From: Siphonodentalium dalli
Lineage: Eukaryota > Mollusca > Scaphopoda > Gadilida > Siphonodentaliidae
Direction of reading: 5' to 3'
Length of the DNA stretch: 64,000 nucleotides
Assembly: GCA_032622095.1 (NCBI GenBank)
Contig: CP136069.1
Location: forward strand, 89,971,134-90,035,133
In this document: piece after piece, positions 11,831-23,036 of the stretch
Layout: each line of letters opens with the position of its first letter
Position numbering within the stretch: position 1 is the stretch's first letter
Translations under genes and position numbers: made by a program
Notes under the pieces: model-generated
What the model was told of the DNA's origin: nothing
The model's database searches: none
What the model saw: only the letters and a program-made list of their open reading frames with translations

Positions 11831-12539
11831 TAGGAGATGACGAGGATGAGGTTTGAGTATATTAATATGTCTGATACACAGGTGTCGAAATTATGACTCA
11901 TTTCCATACTCTGGTCATCACTGGCCGATTTCTATCAACAAAATAAAAAGTACATAATTGTCATTTTGGTGGTCATCTTTGTGGCCATCTTTCTGGCTCC
12001 CTGTGACAGATATTTGGTCAATGTGACTCCCGTGGAATCTTCTGTCAAACGTAATGACATTTCTTCGAAAGCAATCTCATTATCTCTGCCTGACAAAGGA
12101 CTAATGCTGCTTTGGGAAAAAAATTTCATTTTTGGATGCCATCTTGGATGCCATCTTGAATCATGAATGTTCCCCAATGCGGATTTTGGATATGTTATTC
12201 CCGATACTTTTCCACATAAAATGATACCAAAACCAGCTTTATAACAATTTTTTCTAGGTTCGACCTCCCGACGACCACACTAATATGGGTTCTGTCTACA
12301 TGCCCCACTCTACTCCAGAAACTGGCGTATTATGCCATGTGTAGCATGCTCTTGTTAATTATTTGTTTTGCCAAAATCTGGGTTTTTCAGATGTATGATT
12401 ATTAGAACTTAGACAAAAATTGGAATTGGAAAGTTTATGGAATGAGTTTTTCCTCCCGGTCGATTTATAACATGCTACTGTCCTGTGTTCCATACAGTCA
12501 TTAGTTCGTAATGATAGGCCTAGCCTTTTTGCTCTTTGC

Positions 12540-13510
12540 ATCACTAATTCCTTTGGCACACCCTACAGGCCATATCCCTCATCCATCTCCAAACTCATAT
12601 ATGGATCCTCGGGATGATCTCTAGATGGAGCTTACCATTTTATCGGACCCGTGATTTTGGTTGACCTCTAGTACAAGTTTGTATTACTTAAATATTTATA
12701 CTTTCTGTATGTCCTATCACTCTGTTGACTGTATGGTTGAAATTATCCCCTCTCCAAGTTGAGCTCAAAATGTCATTGAATGCTTTCATCTGATTCAACC
12801 CAAATTTTACTGAAATCTCGGGGTGACCTATATTTGATGGGAGCCATCAATTTTTTCCCCCGAATTTCATTTAAAAACATTGGCTGTCAGTTATAGGCAT
12901 GTTTAGGAACACCAACATGCACCTGTATAGATGGGTGCTATCAAAAATAAATGACTTTCGATTAAAACATGGCCACTGACGGCCATCTTGGATTTTATTC
13001 TTTGCATGACTAAATCCTTCGTCACACCCTATAATCATCATTTTCCACCAGATTGATCGCAAACTGCATGACAAATCCCCAGAACAAAATTGACCTCACC
13101 CCCAATAGGATCAAGTATTGGGGGTGGGCTTGTGGGGTAAATGTTTGTTTTGGGGACCTGTGAACTAAATACAGCAATGCCCTAATTAATCGACTCCCTA
13201 ACCACAGCAGAATTATGGGTAACTTTTCAGGATTTTGTTGGAAATATGGCTTGTTGCCATTCATCGGAAAGCTCCCCGAGAGCTTTCCGATGAATTGCAA
13301 CAAGCCATATTTCCGACTAAATCCTGAAAAGTTACCCATAATTCTGCTGCGGTTAGGGAGTCGATTAATTAGGGCTTTACTGTATGGGTCTCCTTGTTGA
13401 CCTCTAGTGTTATTTAAACTTTCCACATTCTTTATCGCTCTATTAACTGTAATGTATCACATTATCCCGTTGACTAAGTTGAGCTACATTGTCATTGACT
13501 CTTCATTTTA
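12540..13510 (+). repeat. CACACCCTA-type dispersed repeat abutting SLC39A7 exon 2
   Basis: Successive diverged units share GGCACACCCTA, TCATATATGGATCYTCGGG, CTAGATGGGAG, AACATGGCC.CTG.C.GCCATCTTGGAT and a 3' block GACCTCTAG...TTACTTAAATATTT...ATTATCCCCTCTCCAAGTTGA. The 3' block ends within about 20 bp of the exon 2 splice acceptor. A MITE (13172-13382) is inserted in it. Related copies at 36470-37170 and 60735-61015. Confidence 0.7.
13172..13382. mobile_element. 211-bp palindromic MITE with TA duplication, copy 1
   Basis: Near-perfect palindrome from CAGCAATGCCCTAATTAATC to its complement ending TACTG, flanked by TA on both sides (13170-13171, 13383-13384). The arms contain CCACAGCAGAATTATGGGTAA and GGCTTGTTGCCATTCATCGG. 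The TA target points to a Tc1/mariner-type non-autonomous element. Confidence 0.88.
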
Positions 13511-13520
13511 TGTCTTGCAG

Positions 13521-13723
13521 TGGAGGACATTAAAGTTGCGGGCTATCTGAACCTGGCTGCAGACTTTGCTCACAATTTCACCGATGGTCTGGCAATCGGG
13601 GCATCATTCCTGTCTGGTCATACACTCGGACTAATAACAACCTTCACGATCTTCCTGCATGAGATTCCTCATGAGATAGGAGATTTCGCTATTCTAGTCC
13701 AATCAGGTTGTAGCAAGAAAAAA
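13521..13723 (+). CDS. SLC39A7: SLC39A7 coding exon 2 (metal-site helices)
   Basis: 203-nt internal exon between TCTTGCAG and GTAAGT; it enters in phase 1 and leaves in phase 0. It completes codon 240 (G|TG, Val) and encodes residues 241-307. It carries both signature helices of the ZIP family: HNFTDG (257-262, helix IV) and HEIPHEIGD (285-293, helix V, the LIV-1 form HEXPHEXGD). Together these form the binuclear metal site that moves Zn2+ through the membrane. All metal-binding His, Asn, Asp and Glu positions are present, so the transporter should be functional. It ends in GCSKKK, as in vertebrate ZIP7, where the next exon starts with Ala-Met. Confidence 0.95.
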
Positions 13724-14700
13724 GTAAGTTGTTGAGAGATGTTGATCTTATTCTCTGTGAAGTAACCATTTTTCACCAGTCAACATCTATGCCTCTGTCA
13801 ATGTGTAGATCATTTGGCATGTTCAGGTAATAAATACAATAAACAGACTCAGACTTCTATGAACATGTTACCTGAGCATTGCCTAGGAACACATAAATTT
13901 TGGTAGAGTATATGGTACATGTACCTGCCCGTTTTTTTTACCGATTATTTCTAGATTATAACCTTGATTATTTTTACGTAGAAAATGCCATTTTCTTTTT
14001 TTCAGAATGACAAATTTTCCAAAATTATTCACCTTTGTGGTTTTGGCAAAAAGTAATCCAGAGACTAGATTCAACCTGGGTATCTTTTGTACCAGTTTTG
14101 GCGAACCTGGCTGACTTTTTGTGTAACATTGCTGACTTTTTGCGCATTTCGGAAACCTGGGTGACTAAGGTCCAATTCAGCCATTCTAAGCGGCTCTTTA
14201 GTTTATCGGTATAGATCTGTCTTATAAACCAGGCATGTCATTTTATCATTGCATTTTTATTTCCTTATGAATATACCAGGTAAAATCCTATCACTCCATG
14301 AATCTCACATTTGTTTGGGGACCATAATGGAAATAAATGGTCTTTGGACTGTTTTCTTATACTATCCCCGACGGTTTTTGGTGGTCCCCTGTTAGTGTCA
14401 GACAACTGCTTTACAGTCTTATACTCAGAATAAATGGCACACTCATGCTGGGCTTTGATCAAATGGGGAAGTGGCTATGTACCATATAGTATATCGCACC
14501 CTTCTGCAGGTGACAGGTCTGTGTCCAGTAAAAATTATTCTACATCTTACAAAATCTGTTAACCTGGTACGTGTTATATGACTTACATGTAGGTATCATG
14601 TATTCCTTTTGCTATTTTATCATTACATGTAGGTTGTCCAACATTAATATTTCTCTAAAGACCATTAAAACATATTAATATCTTACACTTGGGATTTAGA

Positions 14701-14905
14701 GTAATACCCTAAATAATTGACTCCTAAACCACAGCAGAATTATGGGTAATTTTTCACGATTAAGTCGGAAATATGGCTTGTTGCCATTCATCGGGAAGCT
14801 CTCAGTGAGAGGTTTCTGATGAATGGCAACAAGTCATATTTCCGACTAAATCCTGAAAAATTACCCATAATTCTGCTGTGGTTAAGGAGTAGATTATTTA
14901 GGGTA
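14701..14905. mobile_element. Palindromic MITE, copy 2 (SLC39A7 intron 2)
   Basis: Same arms and loop as 13172-13382, with small substitutions; outer ends GTAATACCCTAAATAATTGA and AGATTATTTAGGGTAGATC are eroded. Confidence 0.85.
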
Positions 14906-14967
14906 GATCATGCCATGAATCTCTACTCTGCTATTTAGGGCATTATTGTATACTTTCCTGTTTACAG

Positions 14968-15219
14968 GCAATGAAATTGCAGTTCTCCACAGCCATCGGT
15001 GCGATGTTGGGTACAGTTTGTAGTCTTCTTGCCAAAGGTATTGGTGATGCAGCCACTGCCTGGATCCTGCCTTTTACAGCTGGAGGATTTATTTATATAG
15101 CCACCGTATCTGTGATTCCAGAACTCTTAAAAGAATCGAGTCTTATGCAGTCATTCAAGGAGATACTGGCTCTGTTGACGGGAGTCTTTATGATGGTGCT
15201 CATTGCTGTATATGAATGA
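14968..15219 (+). CDS. SLC39A7: SLC39A7 coding exon 3 (C-terminal)
   Basis: The exon starts after TGTTTACAG (ending 14967) in phase 0 and runs 83 codons to TGA at 15217-15219. It encodes residues 308-390: [16 protein letters not shown], then [22 protein letters not shown] and a last hydrophobic helix ending LIAVYE. The [18 protein letters not shown] block is the conserved C-terminal helix pair of ZIP7. Intron 2 (13724-14967) is 1244 bp and holds a second copy of the 211-bp MITE. The protein ends right after the last helix, as is normal for the family. Confidence 0.95.
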   Translation, partial: AMKLQFSTAIGAMLGTVCSLLAKGIGDAATAWILPFTAGGFIYIATVSVIPELLKESSLMQSFKEILALLTGVFMMVLIAVYE

Positions 15220-15288
15220 TGTTGGCAAAAAGCTAATTGTCTAACAGCATTCTTAACCCTTTCATGACGGGAGCTGTGCTGGTGCAGC

Positions 15289-15294
15289 ATTAAA
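15289..15294 (+). promoter_or_regulatory. Possible SLC39A7 polyadenylation signal (ATTAAA)
   Basis: The variant hexamer ATTAAA lies 70 bp after the SLC39A7 stop codon. The first downstream canonical AATAAA is at 15613-15618, inside the MITE at 15600-16326. Which is used cannot be told from sequence alone. Confidence 0.3.
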
Positions 15295-15315
15295 TATCCT
15301 GTGCCAGTACATTAT

Positions 15316-15467
15316 CTTATATATGCGAGTCTCCCATAGGGAGCCTCACATATATAAGAGAATGCACTGGCTTACAAGGTCAAGGTAAATATTGTTAGGC
15401 CAATGCATTCTCTTATGTATGCGAGGCTACATAGTAGTGGAGACTCACATATATAAGAGAATGCATG
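15316..15467. repeat. Two adjacent small palindromes
   Basis: CTTATATATGCGAGTCTCC pairs with GGAGCCTCACATATATAAG (15316-15358). A second, larger palindrome (15403-15467) uses the same words, with ATGCATTCTCTTAT ends. Just 3' of SLC39A7, possibly in its 3' UTR. Confidence 0.7.
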
Positions 15468-15599
15468 GCACAGGGTTTTTGCAAAATTTCATGAAGCTCC
15501 AGTCATTGAATTGTTAAGCAGTGTTCCGATGATGCTGACGAATCCTTCTGTTGTGCAGACACATTGCGGTGTCTGTATTTTATTGTTCATACAGGTGTA

Positions 15600-16326
15600 C
15601 TCTAGTGTTCCAAATAAACATGCATGCACGTTTATTTATTTGAAAACAATTTCCACCCTGCACATTGATTATTTGGGTCTGCACATTTATTTTATTTGTA
15701 TTTGCCACCTCCATCGGAAATCTGAGTATGTTTTGTTACCAAAAATCACAAGGTGTTTCTTATTTCTCCCTTCACGTATGTTTTTATGCCAGCTGTGCGT
15801 GACTAGTATTGATACAACACATGATTTTATTTCTAACTCCATCTAAGATGTCACGTTGTTTATGTTTTGACAAGAGTGTGCATGATGGACACTGGAACAG
15901 GCATATCAATAGCCATATCACAGACTGGATAGGATCTGCCCTTGTGGATCCTTGTGGAAATACTAGTGTATGTTTATGAGCATTCCGGGCAATTTCTCCA
16001 TCTCATAATTACTAGATTAATAGATGGATGCAGATACATGTACCGGTAGCTCGCTAGTAGTGGAAACAAATCTAATTATAAACCCTTGGCAATCTTTCAA
16101 TCCATGTAAAATTCTCCCAATGTATTGAAAATGTAACACATGTATCTATGTACACAGATATTAAATCACTTGCTCCTGCCACAAATTTTCCATGTGATAA
16201 ATAGTCACTGTGATCGCCAACTGCACTTCCCTGCACATTTATTCGGGTCTGCACGTTTCTTAAATTTCCTGATTTCCACGTTACATGTTTATTAGGGACT
16301 GCACGTAAATTTGGAACACTATAGAG
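15600..16326. mobile_element. Non-autonomous DNA transposon (TA-flanked, 727 bp)
   Basis: Ends CTCTAGTGTTCC...GGAACACTATAGAG flanked by TA (15598-15599, 16327-16328). Inner inverted blocks are CTGCACATTGATTATTTGGG versus CCCGAATAAATGTGCAG. No transposase ORF. Confidence 0.65.
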
Positions 16327-16399
16327 TATTTTGTTATGACGCAGACTTTCAAATAGTAGCAGATACATTCGATATTGGAATAAATGCTATATTGCAAAC

Positions 16400-17045
16400 C
16401 AATCATGCTTGTAAATAATGTGTCTGTCATTTGCAGAATGAGGTCCCCATACAGGGGCGCCGGAAGCATCCAAGGGCAGGGGGGGCAGAGCCTACAAAAA
16501 GGGCACTTTTTCCCAAAAAAGGGCATTTTCTCCGCAAACTCGGGAAAATAGCCATAAATTCATTGTGGCAAAAATCCCTATTTTAATGGTATTTGTCGGT
16601 TTTTGGCCGTTTTGTGATAAAATTGACAAAAAATTAATATTCCTTGTGAAATTGGTGGTATTTGGACCAAAAAAGTCACATTTTGCTATAAAAACACGAG
16701 ATTAAACACACAAAAAGCATTTTCTGTCGTCAGAAAAAGGGCAAGTCCTGCCCCCGCTCGCCCCCCCTTGGTCAAGGGCAGGGTGGTCAGCTGCCCCCTC
16801 TGCCCCCCCCCTCTTCCGGCGCCCCTGTCCCCAGAGGGTGAATTCAGTCTTGCTATCCCGCAGACCGGGCTTGCATCATCAAATTCACCCTCTGAGAACC
16901 TCATTCTGCTTAGGCCTCAACTGTTATGGGAGACCTAGGTTCAGATTGAAGTTCCCCAGTTGAAGTTGATGTTCACCCATTAGTCACCTCAATTATGCAT
17001 TTTATCTTCTGCACATTAGGGGATATAGAAACTTCCCAGAAGCTT
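16400..17045. repeat. AGAATGAGGTCC repeat (host of the hAT MITE)
   Basis: Blocks TGTGTCTGTCATTTGCAGAA, AGAGGGTGAATTCAG, AAATTCACCCTCTGAGAACC and CACATTAGGGGATATAGAAA all occur in the element at 28050-28410. Here they are rearranged and split by the MITE at 16452-16827. From 17046 to 17983 I see no gene or repeat. Confidence 0.65.
16452..16827. mobile_element. hAT-type MITE, copy 2, with target duplication
   Basis: 376 bp with inverted ends CAGGGGCGCCGGAAG...CTTCCGGCGCCCCTG and flanks TCCCCATA/TCCCCAGA (16444-16451, 16828-16835), an 8-bp duplication with one difference. It is inserted in an 'AATGAGGTCCCC|AGAGGGTGAATT' repeat, whose uninterrupted form is at 28076-28100. Confidence 0.88.
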
Positions 17046-17983
17046 TGTCTATCTGTTATGGATGAAATCTATGTTATTACCAAAGCTGTCAAATCCCAAC
17101 AACTGAATATTTATTGTAACAAAGTCAAATGTCCTCAGATTTACAAAGGCGCCATCTTTGATCAGTTAAATACAACAACCACTACAGCTGACCACTACAG
17201 AAAAATCATGATGTCCATGACGCTTCAATGCCATATAAATAATTAAGGTATGTGTTAATGCTTGGGTTGCATTGAAAATAGAACCTATCCCTTGGGTGCA
17301 TTATCATACACAACTTAATGGATGTATCATAGCCATCTGAAGCCTTAGTGGTGCTGCGTATATTGTAATTTCAATTCAACACACAACGTAACAGATACAA
17401 TGGTTTCGTCTGAACACGGCTTTACTCATATGTCACATGTTATTCAGACACATGGTGTGGAGTCTGTTGTGCATTATGTATCATTCCGAGAGTTTACACT
17501 CTGGGAAATATCTTAGGAGTCATTGTTGTATTCAGTGCTATACAATTTACAGACACAGCTAGGCTACTTCGTTATCTTGGAGACAAAAATGGAAATTATG
17601 GTATATGTACAATTTTACAAGTACGATGTTCAGTTTCTGGTATTTGTGATATGATTCTTTGATCTGCATTAGCTGTAAGATAGATAATATTCAAGAAATA
17701 TAAACCTGTATACAAAAGTTAATTTTTGATTTTGACTAGGAAGCTCTTTTACATATTTCAATAAAATGAGGATTTCTTCACATAGCTTCCATTGCCAGAC
17801 AACTTTTGAGTTATCTTGACAAAGATACAATTTCCATTTTCTGTCACTTTAATGTGGTTCATGTTGGTATGTAGTGTTTGGGTTTTATTTTTCAGGAATT
17901 GCAGCGCTAAATTTAATTTATGAAAACTTTTTTTCATCAATTAAATTTAGTTGTAAACTTGGGTTTCAGACTTTCTCTATTGG

Positions 17984-18166
17984 AAGATTCTAATGTGATT
18001 TTTATGTTCACGATCGGTTCTTTCGCCCCCCGTTTAATGCAATATTATATTCGACCAGATAGTTAATTTGTGTTTCTAGTTGCCATATTACCATATATGG
18101 TTTAAACTATAGTCACAGCAACACCAATATGAGTTTTTCAGTAGTCCCAACGCATCATAGGTTGGA
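17984..18166 (+). repeat. Direct partial copy of the following foldback arm
   Basis: The sequence from GATTCTAATGTG to GGTTGGATA is repeated in the same orientation at 18611-18750, where a 44-bp piece containing CATATATGGTTTAAAC is missing. The complementary arm (about 18780-18975) retains that piece, so this outside copy is the more complete one. Confidence 0.75.
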
Positions 18167-18170
18167 TATA

Positions 18171-19308
18171 CACTGGGGGAAAACTGTTTCACAAGAATCG
18201 ATTCTATCGCCTATCGGGTTCCGTCTCTATCGAATTAAGTCCCGTCTCTTTCGCGACTTGAAACAAATGTTTTCAAAGTTTTGACCTCCATTTATACACT
18301 AAATTTTAAAACAGAACGTATTTTACAAAAACTATCGCTAGATTGTGTCTTTGTGCGTAATTATTGGTGATAATAATGCGAAGTCGGCTATTTTTTGCAC
18401 ACTCAGAAGAGTAATGTGTTTGTGTGCATTTCCTTTGTAAATTAAGCAGCATTTTGATGCTCCTTTTATCGGCCTTTTTACCTTTTAATTAGACTGAAAT
18501 ATGTCATCTTGTATGATCGAACACCAGGACACGATTACAGCACAGCTCTCGGTGGCTCCTCACAGTAAAAGACCCTCAAATTAATCCATCAAAAGAAGCA
18601 ACGCAATGTTCCGATTCTAATGTGATTTTTATGTTCACGATCGGTTCTTTCGCCCCCCGTTTAATGCAATATTATATTCGACCAGATAGTTAATTTGTGT
18701 TTCTAGTTGCCATATTTTTCAGTAGTCCCAACGCATCATAGGTTGGATATTAAAGATTATCGGTCGATCATCTTTAATATCTGACCTATGATCGTTTGGG
18801 ACCACTAAAACTCATCTATTGAGTTACTATGGCTACATTTTAAACCATATATGACCATGTATTGTCATTGGGCAACTATAGATGTACAATCAAATAATCT
18901 GATCGAATATGAATGTACTGTAAACAGGAACGAAAGAACCGATCGTGAACATAAACATCACAATAGAATCGGAACCTTTTGTTGCTTTTTGAGGCACTAA
19001 TTTGAAGGACGTGTACAGCGAGGAACCGTCGGGAGGTATTGTATTATAATTATCTAATGTTCAACCATAAAACTTGACAAGTTTCAGTCCAATTTAAAGT
19101 AGACAAGGCCGATAATCTGAGCGTATAAAGACATAATCTGTCGATTGTTATTGGAGAATACATTCTGTTTTGACATTCAGTCTATAAACAATGGTCAAAA
19201 CTTTGAAAATATGTTTTAGAAATCGCGAAAGAGTCGGAACTTAATTTGATAGAGACGGAACCGGAAGGGCGATAGAATCGATTCTGGTGAAACAGTTTCC
19301 CCCCAGTG
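18171..19308. mobile_element. 1.14-kb foldback element with CACTGGGGG ends
   Basis: Ends CACTGGGGGAAAACTGTTTC and its complement; flanks TA/G+TA are compatible with a TA target. The arms pair along most of their length but are diverged; the centre is near 18766 (TTAAAGATTATCGGTCGATC region). Contains CGATCGGTTCTTTCG blocks. No coding capacity. From 19309 to 20220 nothing recognisable apart from a poly-T/A stretch near 20047. Confidence 0.8.
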
Positions 19309-20714
19309 GTATACAAACTACTGAAACACTGGTGCACCAGAGATGAAAAAGTGTTCCAAAACAAAAATCTCTGAAACTGACTGAAGCAAATCTGAATGAA
19401 ATAAATAAATCACAATTTAAATCAAGAGAATGCACTGACAGCATTCCCCTTCCATCTGTTATTGCTTGTTGTATTTGTACATATAGCAAAACATGACGTC
19501 GAGCACTGATAACTGAAACTTGAAAGAACACATTTATTGAAATTAAGATATTTCTATTCCATAAGAAGTTGAAATCCCTGAATTCAGGGAATTCTATAAA
19601 ACAATTCATCTCTGATGTGGATTGGTGTCACAGTGTAAATTAGAATCATTTTGACACACAATGTATCTAAAGCTGGCGTTGGAGAAAAGTCACACTATGA
19701 AAATTCATAATTTAATGTTCATTTATTGATCTGCATTAGACATTTTCAACAGTGGTGAGATAATATTAGAAAGGTCTTTTGTCAAAGATTTTAGCAGCCA
19801 CCTGAAAACATGGTGCAACAAGCCACACATTGCCAATCTGATTGGTACCCCATTAGCACTCAAATACTCTTTACTTTTCTCAAAAATATTCTCATCAAAA
19901 TCTCAAATAATAAAGTTCGGTAAAAATGTGAGAGAATAATGTCAAGTATTTCAGCAAAATGGGGTATCAACATGTTTGAAGTATAATATTAATTGGTCAT
20001 ATAATCGACATCATAACATTACTGTGCCATGGTATACCTCGTATTGTTTTTTTTTTATTTATATTACTTCACATATTTTCTGATCGGGATATTTCTGGTT
20101 GTAGAAATAATTCTAGTTGTTCAAGAGCACAAGACCAGCAAATCTTTAGGTTATACTGCTGTCAATGTGTTTCGGAGTGACATCTAGCAGATGCGGGAGG
20201 AATATATAGAATAGAATAAAATAGACACTGAGCTCTAATTGGTCAATAGCCTTGTTTGTTTTTGCATAAAAAAATCATCACCCCTCTTCCATATGATTTC
20301 CCTTGGTAAAATAGCCATTGGCACAGGAATTAACCCTTTGTAGTGAAGTTTGAATTTTGTGGTGTGTTCTAAAATATGAAATTATTTTGCATAAAAAGTT
20401 TCCGCAAATATTAATCTTTCAGATTTAATGAAAATTTTGGACCTAGGATTTATATTGTGAACAGAAAATGCTAAAACGTTTGCTCTGAGGCCTATGGAAA
20501 ACATTTACACCAGTGTAACCTATAGTGACCGACGACCTACTTTCACTAATGCTTGAGATGGCAAAGAGCCACTTAGAATTATAAGAAGACTTGTTTTTAA
20601 TCAGAATTCTATTTGGAATGCCCAAGCTTAAATAGTTGGATAAGTACATGCAAGTCAGACGTTATGTTTGTTAAGGTGTGCATCTACCCTGATGAAATGA
20701 ACTGGTTATTCCAG

Positions 20715-22145
20715 ATTAGACGGTCCCCATATCATCAAGATTACAACAACAACATTTCTTCAAAATACGGTTTAGTAATTAGAATCCATTAATTGCAACA
20801 AAATAATGCTAACCACTGTCAAATATGGTATCAAATTTCCCAAAACGTGTTATTTATCAACATTTTATTCAACGAAATATGGCTGTATTATCACTTGAGT
20901 ATCATGAAATTTGGCCGTATTACCACTTGATTTTAGAGTTATCCATCTTCATCCGCAATTTGGTCCAAGACTGCCAGTTTGATGACTCATTTCTGGGCCA
21001 CAAATAATTGCACATCTCGAGAAATAATAAACTTCCAAAATTTATATCTGATCACTCTGAGCTTGATGGGTGGGTTCCTCGACTCGAATCACATATTTTT
21101 TACCCCCGAAGCCAAAGAAATAGTAATTTGGGAGCATTAATTCGGATAATGCATCTTTAACACTGCCATTGAGTAGATATTAATAGCGAGTTTGCGATTA
21201 CAAACCGGTACGGGTACCGGTACGCGTACAGGTAGCTACCCGTACCGGTACACGTTTTGAAATCGCAAACTGTTTTACCGGTAGAATTCATCACATCGAC
21301 TGGTAATGTATGGTGAGCCAACTGCAACAAAAAAGATATTATGATATAGATTGTTATTCGCGTTATTGGCCTATGTTATACTTAGCGTTATGGGTTGTTG
21401 GAAATATGTATTTAGATTAGATGAGCCCCATGATAATCAGTTGCTTTCATCAAGGACGATCTAGGTGGCAGTTGGAAGAGGACGTTGCTTTTCTTTCACT
21501 CATATTGGTAACATTTTCAACAATTGGATTCTACATTTCATAGACCGATCGAGTGTTGACAATAAATCGGTTGGAATTTTTAAACTTAGAAAATAGATTA
21601 TGATAGCTCAAATATACAATTACGTTATATATAGTTAAAATGTCCAACCAATATTCGGTGTAAAATGTATTGTTTTAGACCAAGGGTCTAATATTGTCCT
21701 ACATGTACTTTCAGTTCGATATAATACCGCATTTGTCCCTTATTTTAGTTGGGGAATATTTAGTCATATTAAAGATGCATAATCCGAATTAACGCTCCGA
21801 AGTTACTATATTTGGCTTCGGGGGTAAAACTAAATATTTGATTCGAATCGAGGAACCCACCATCAAAGCGCAGAGTGATCAGATATCGATTTTTGAAGTT
21901 TGTTATTTCTTGAATTGTGTAATTATTTGTGGCCCAGAAAAGAGTCATCAAACCGACGGTCTCGGACAAAATTGCAAACGAAGATGCTTAACTCTAAAAT
22001 CAAGTGGTAATGCGGCCAAAATTTTATACTATAGTTGACAGCAGTTAGCATTATTTTGTTGTAATTAATCGATTCTGATAACAAAAGCTTATTTTGAAGA
22101 AATGTTCTTGTTGTAACTTTATGATATGGGGACCGTCTGATCGGT
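20715..22145. mobile_element. Foldback element in duplication copy A
   Basis: Left arm about 20715-21165, right arm about 21772-22145. Outer motif AGACGGTCCCCATATCAT pairs with ATGATATGGGGACCGTCT; inner blocks include CCCCGAAGCCAAA and GACTCGAATC. The loop (21166-21771) contains the CCGGTACC hairpin at 21188-21273. Short open frames in both arms mirror each other and are not genes. Confidence 0.8.
21188..21273. repeat. CCGGTACC-word hairpin, copy A
   Basis: AGTTTGCGATTACAAACCGG pairs with a block ending AAATCGCAAACT. Between them the words ACCGGTAC, GGTACC and TACCCGTA are repeated in both orientations. The copy in B is at 29873-29958. The words TACCCGTACACG and CGAACGGGTATCGC recur near 23406 and 23427. 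Confidence 0.8.
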
Positions 22146-22587
22146 TTGAGTAGCTTTAAGTAAATCCTTGTTTGGAATCTTTCAACAGATCGAAGGGTCG
22201 GCCCGTCGGGGCAAGGGAATATTTATCCCAAGAATTGGGATTGTTGTCGGGATCTAAACACGGAGGTAGGTTGAAATGTTTAACTTGGTAACAAAAAAGG
22301 TGTCAAAATGTCAGAAAACAGCTGAAACTCGCTCTACTTATATGCTTAGATTTTGTAGAGTATGTATAGGTATTTCGTGTATTTGGCGACCTATATTATC
22401 CCCACTACAGTATACACAAGTATTGTGGTTCAAATGCGCCATGTCCGTTTAGATAGTAAATATATATTAAAATGAGAAATCAGTCCCCACCTACATACGA
22501 TAAGGTAACTAAACGGTAATTGTATTCAAATGTGCAATGCATAGATAAATCCACGATATATTTATGTCCTTGTACAATGGTTTGAGA

Positions 22588-23036
22588 CAGGGACGTGACG
22601 ACACCCCCTCCCCAACTTTGGTCAAATGTTCAACATTTGGAAATTTGATATACCTGACACAACATTTGTTGGAAATTTCACACAAACAATAGGTTGAAAT
22701 TGTTTTCGTAGTTTGATTTTCGAACAATTTATTAGTGGATAATTTGTAGTTTTTAGACCAACATTTGCATATTTCCCTATTTTTGGTAACAAAATTTGGA
22801 CTGAAATGGCTGTCAGAAACAGTTGGAAATTGTTCAAGCTTGGGGGGGGTGGGGGGGGGGGGGGGGGGGGCTGTCAGGTCTCAAAATTTCCAACAATTGG
22901 AAAGCATGATGCCAGCCAAGGGGAGGGGTGGATTTACGTGCAAACTTATGAATTTGATATGGTTTGAGATGTGTAGTTAGAAATTCGAAGGTGGACACCC
23001 TTCCTAACGCGCAGACCATCTATAGCCACGTCCCTG
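22588..23036. mobile_element. hAT-like MITE (CAGGGACGTG ends), copy A
   Basis: Ends CAGGGACGTG...CACGTCCCTG with the interior GACACCCCCTCCCCAACTTTGG, TGGTCAGAAACAGTTGGAA-like words and GGTGGACACCC. A long G-run sits at 22843-22870. A CAATGG flank on both sides may be the target duplication, but it is offset by a few bases on the left. Confidence 0.65.

Larger units (their letters stand above)
4946..13520 (+). other. SLC39A7: SLC39A7 intron 1 (8.6 kb), repeat-filled
   Basis: Intron bounded by GTAAAT at 4946 and TGTCTTGCAG ending at 13520. It contains hairpins and MITEs (5724-5864, 6165-6288), two diverged units of the CCGGATGATAAC repeat (about 6890-7290), a decayed multicopy gene relic (about 8740-11830) and CACACCCTA-type dispersed repeats plus a TA-flanked MITE just before exon 2. 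I saw no further SLC39A7 coding sequence, and the phases of exons 1 and 2 join without one. The stretch 7300-8700 shows nothing recognisable. Confidence 0.85.

Noticed and set aside
20825-22038. Short open frames in both foldback arms, duplicated in copy B
   Set aside because: The two arms encode mirror-image frames because they are reverse complements; conservation in B follows from recent duplication, not selection.
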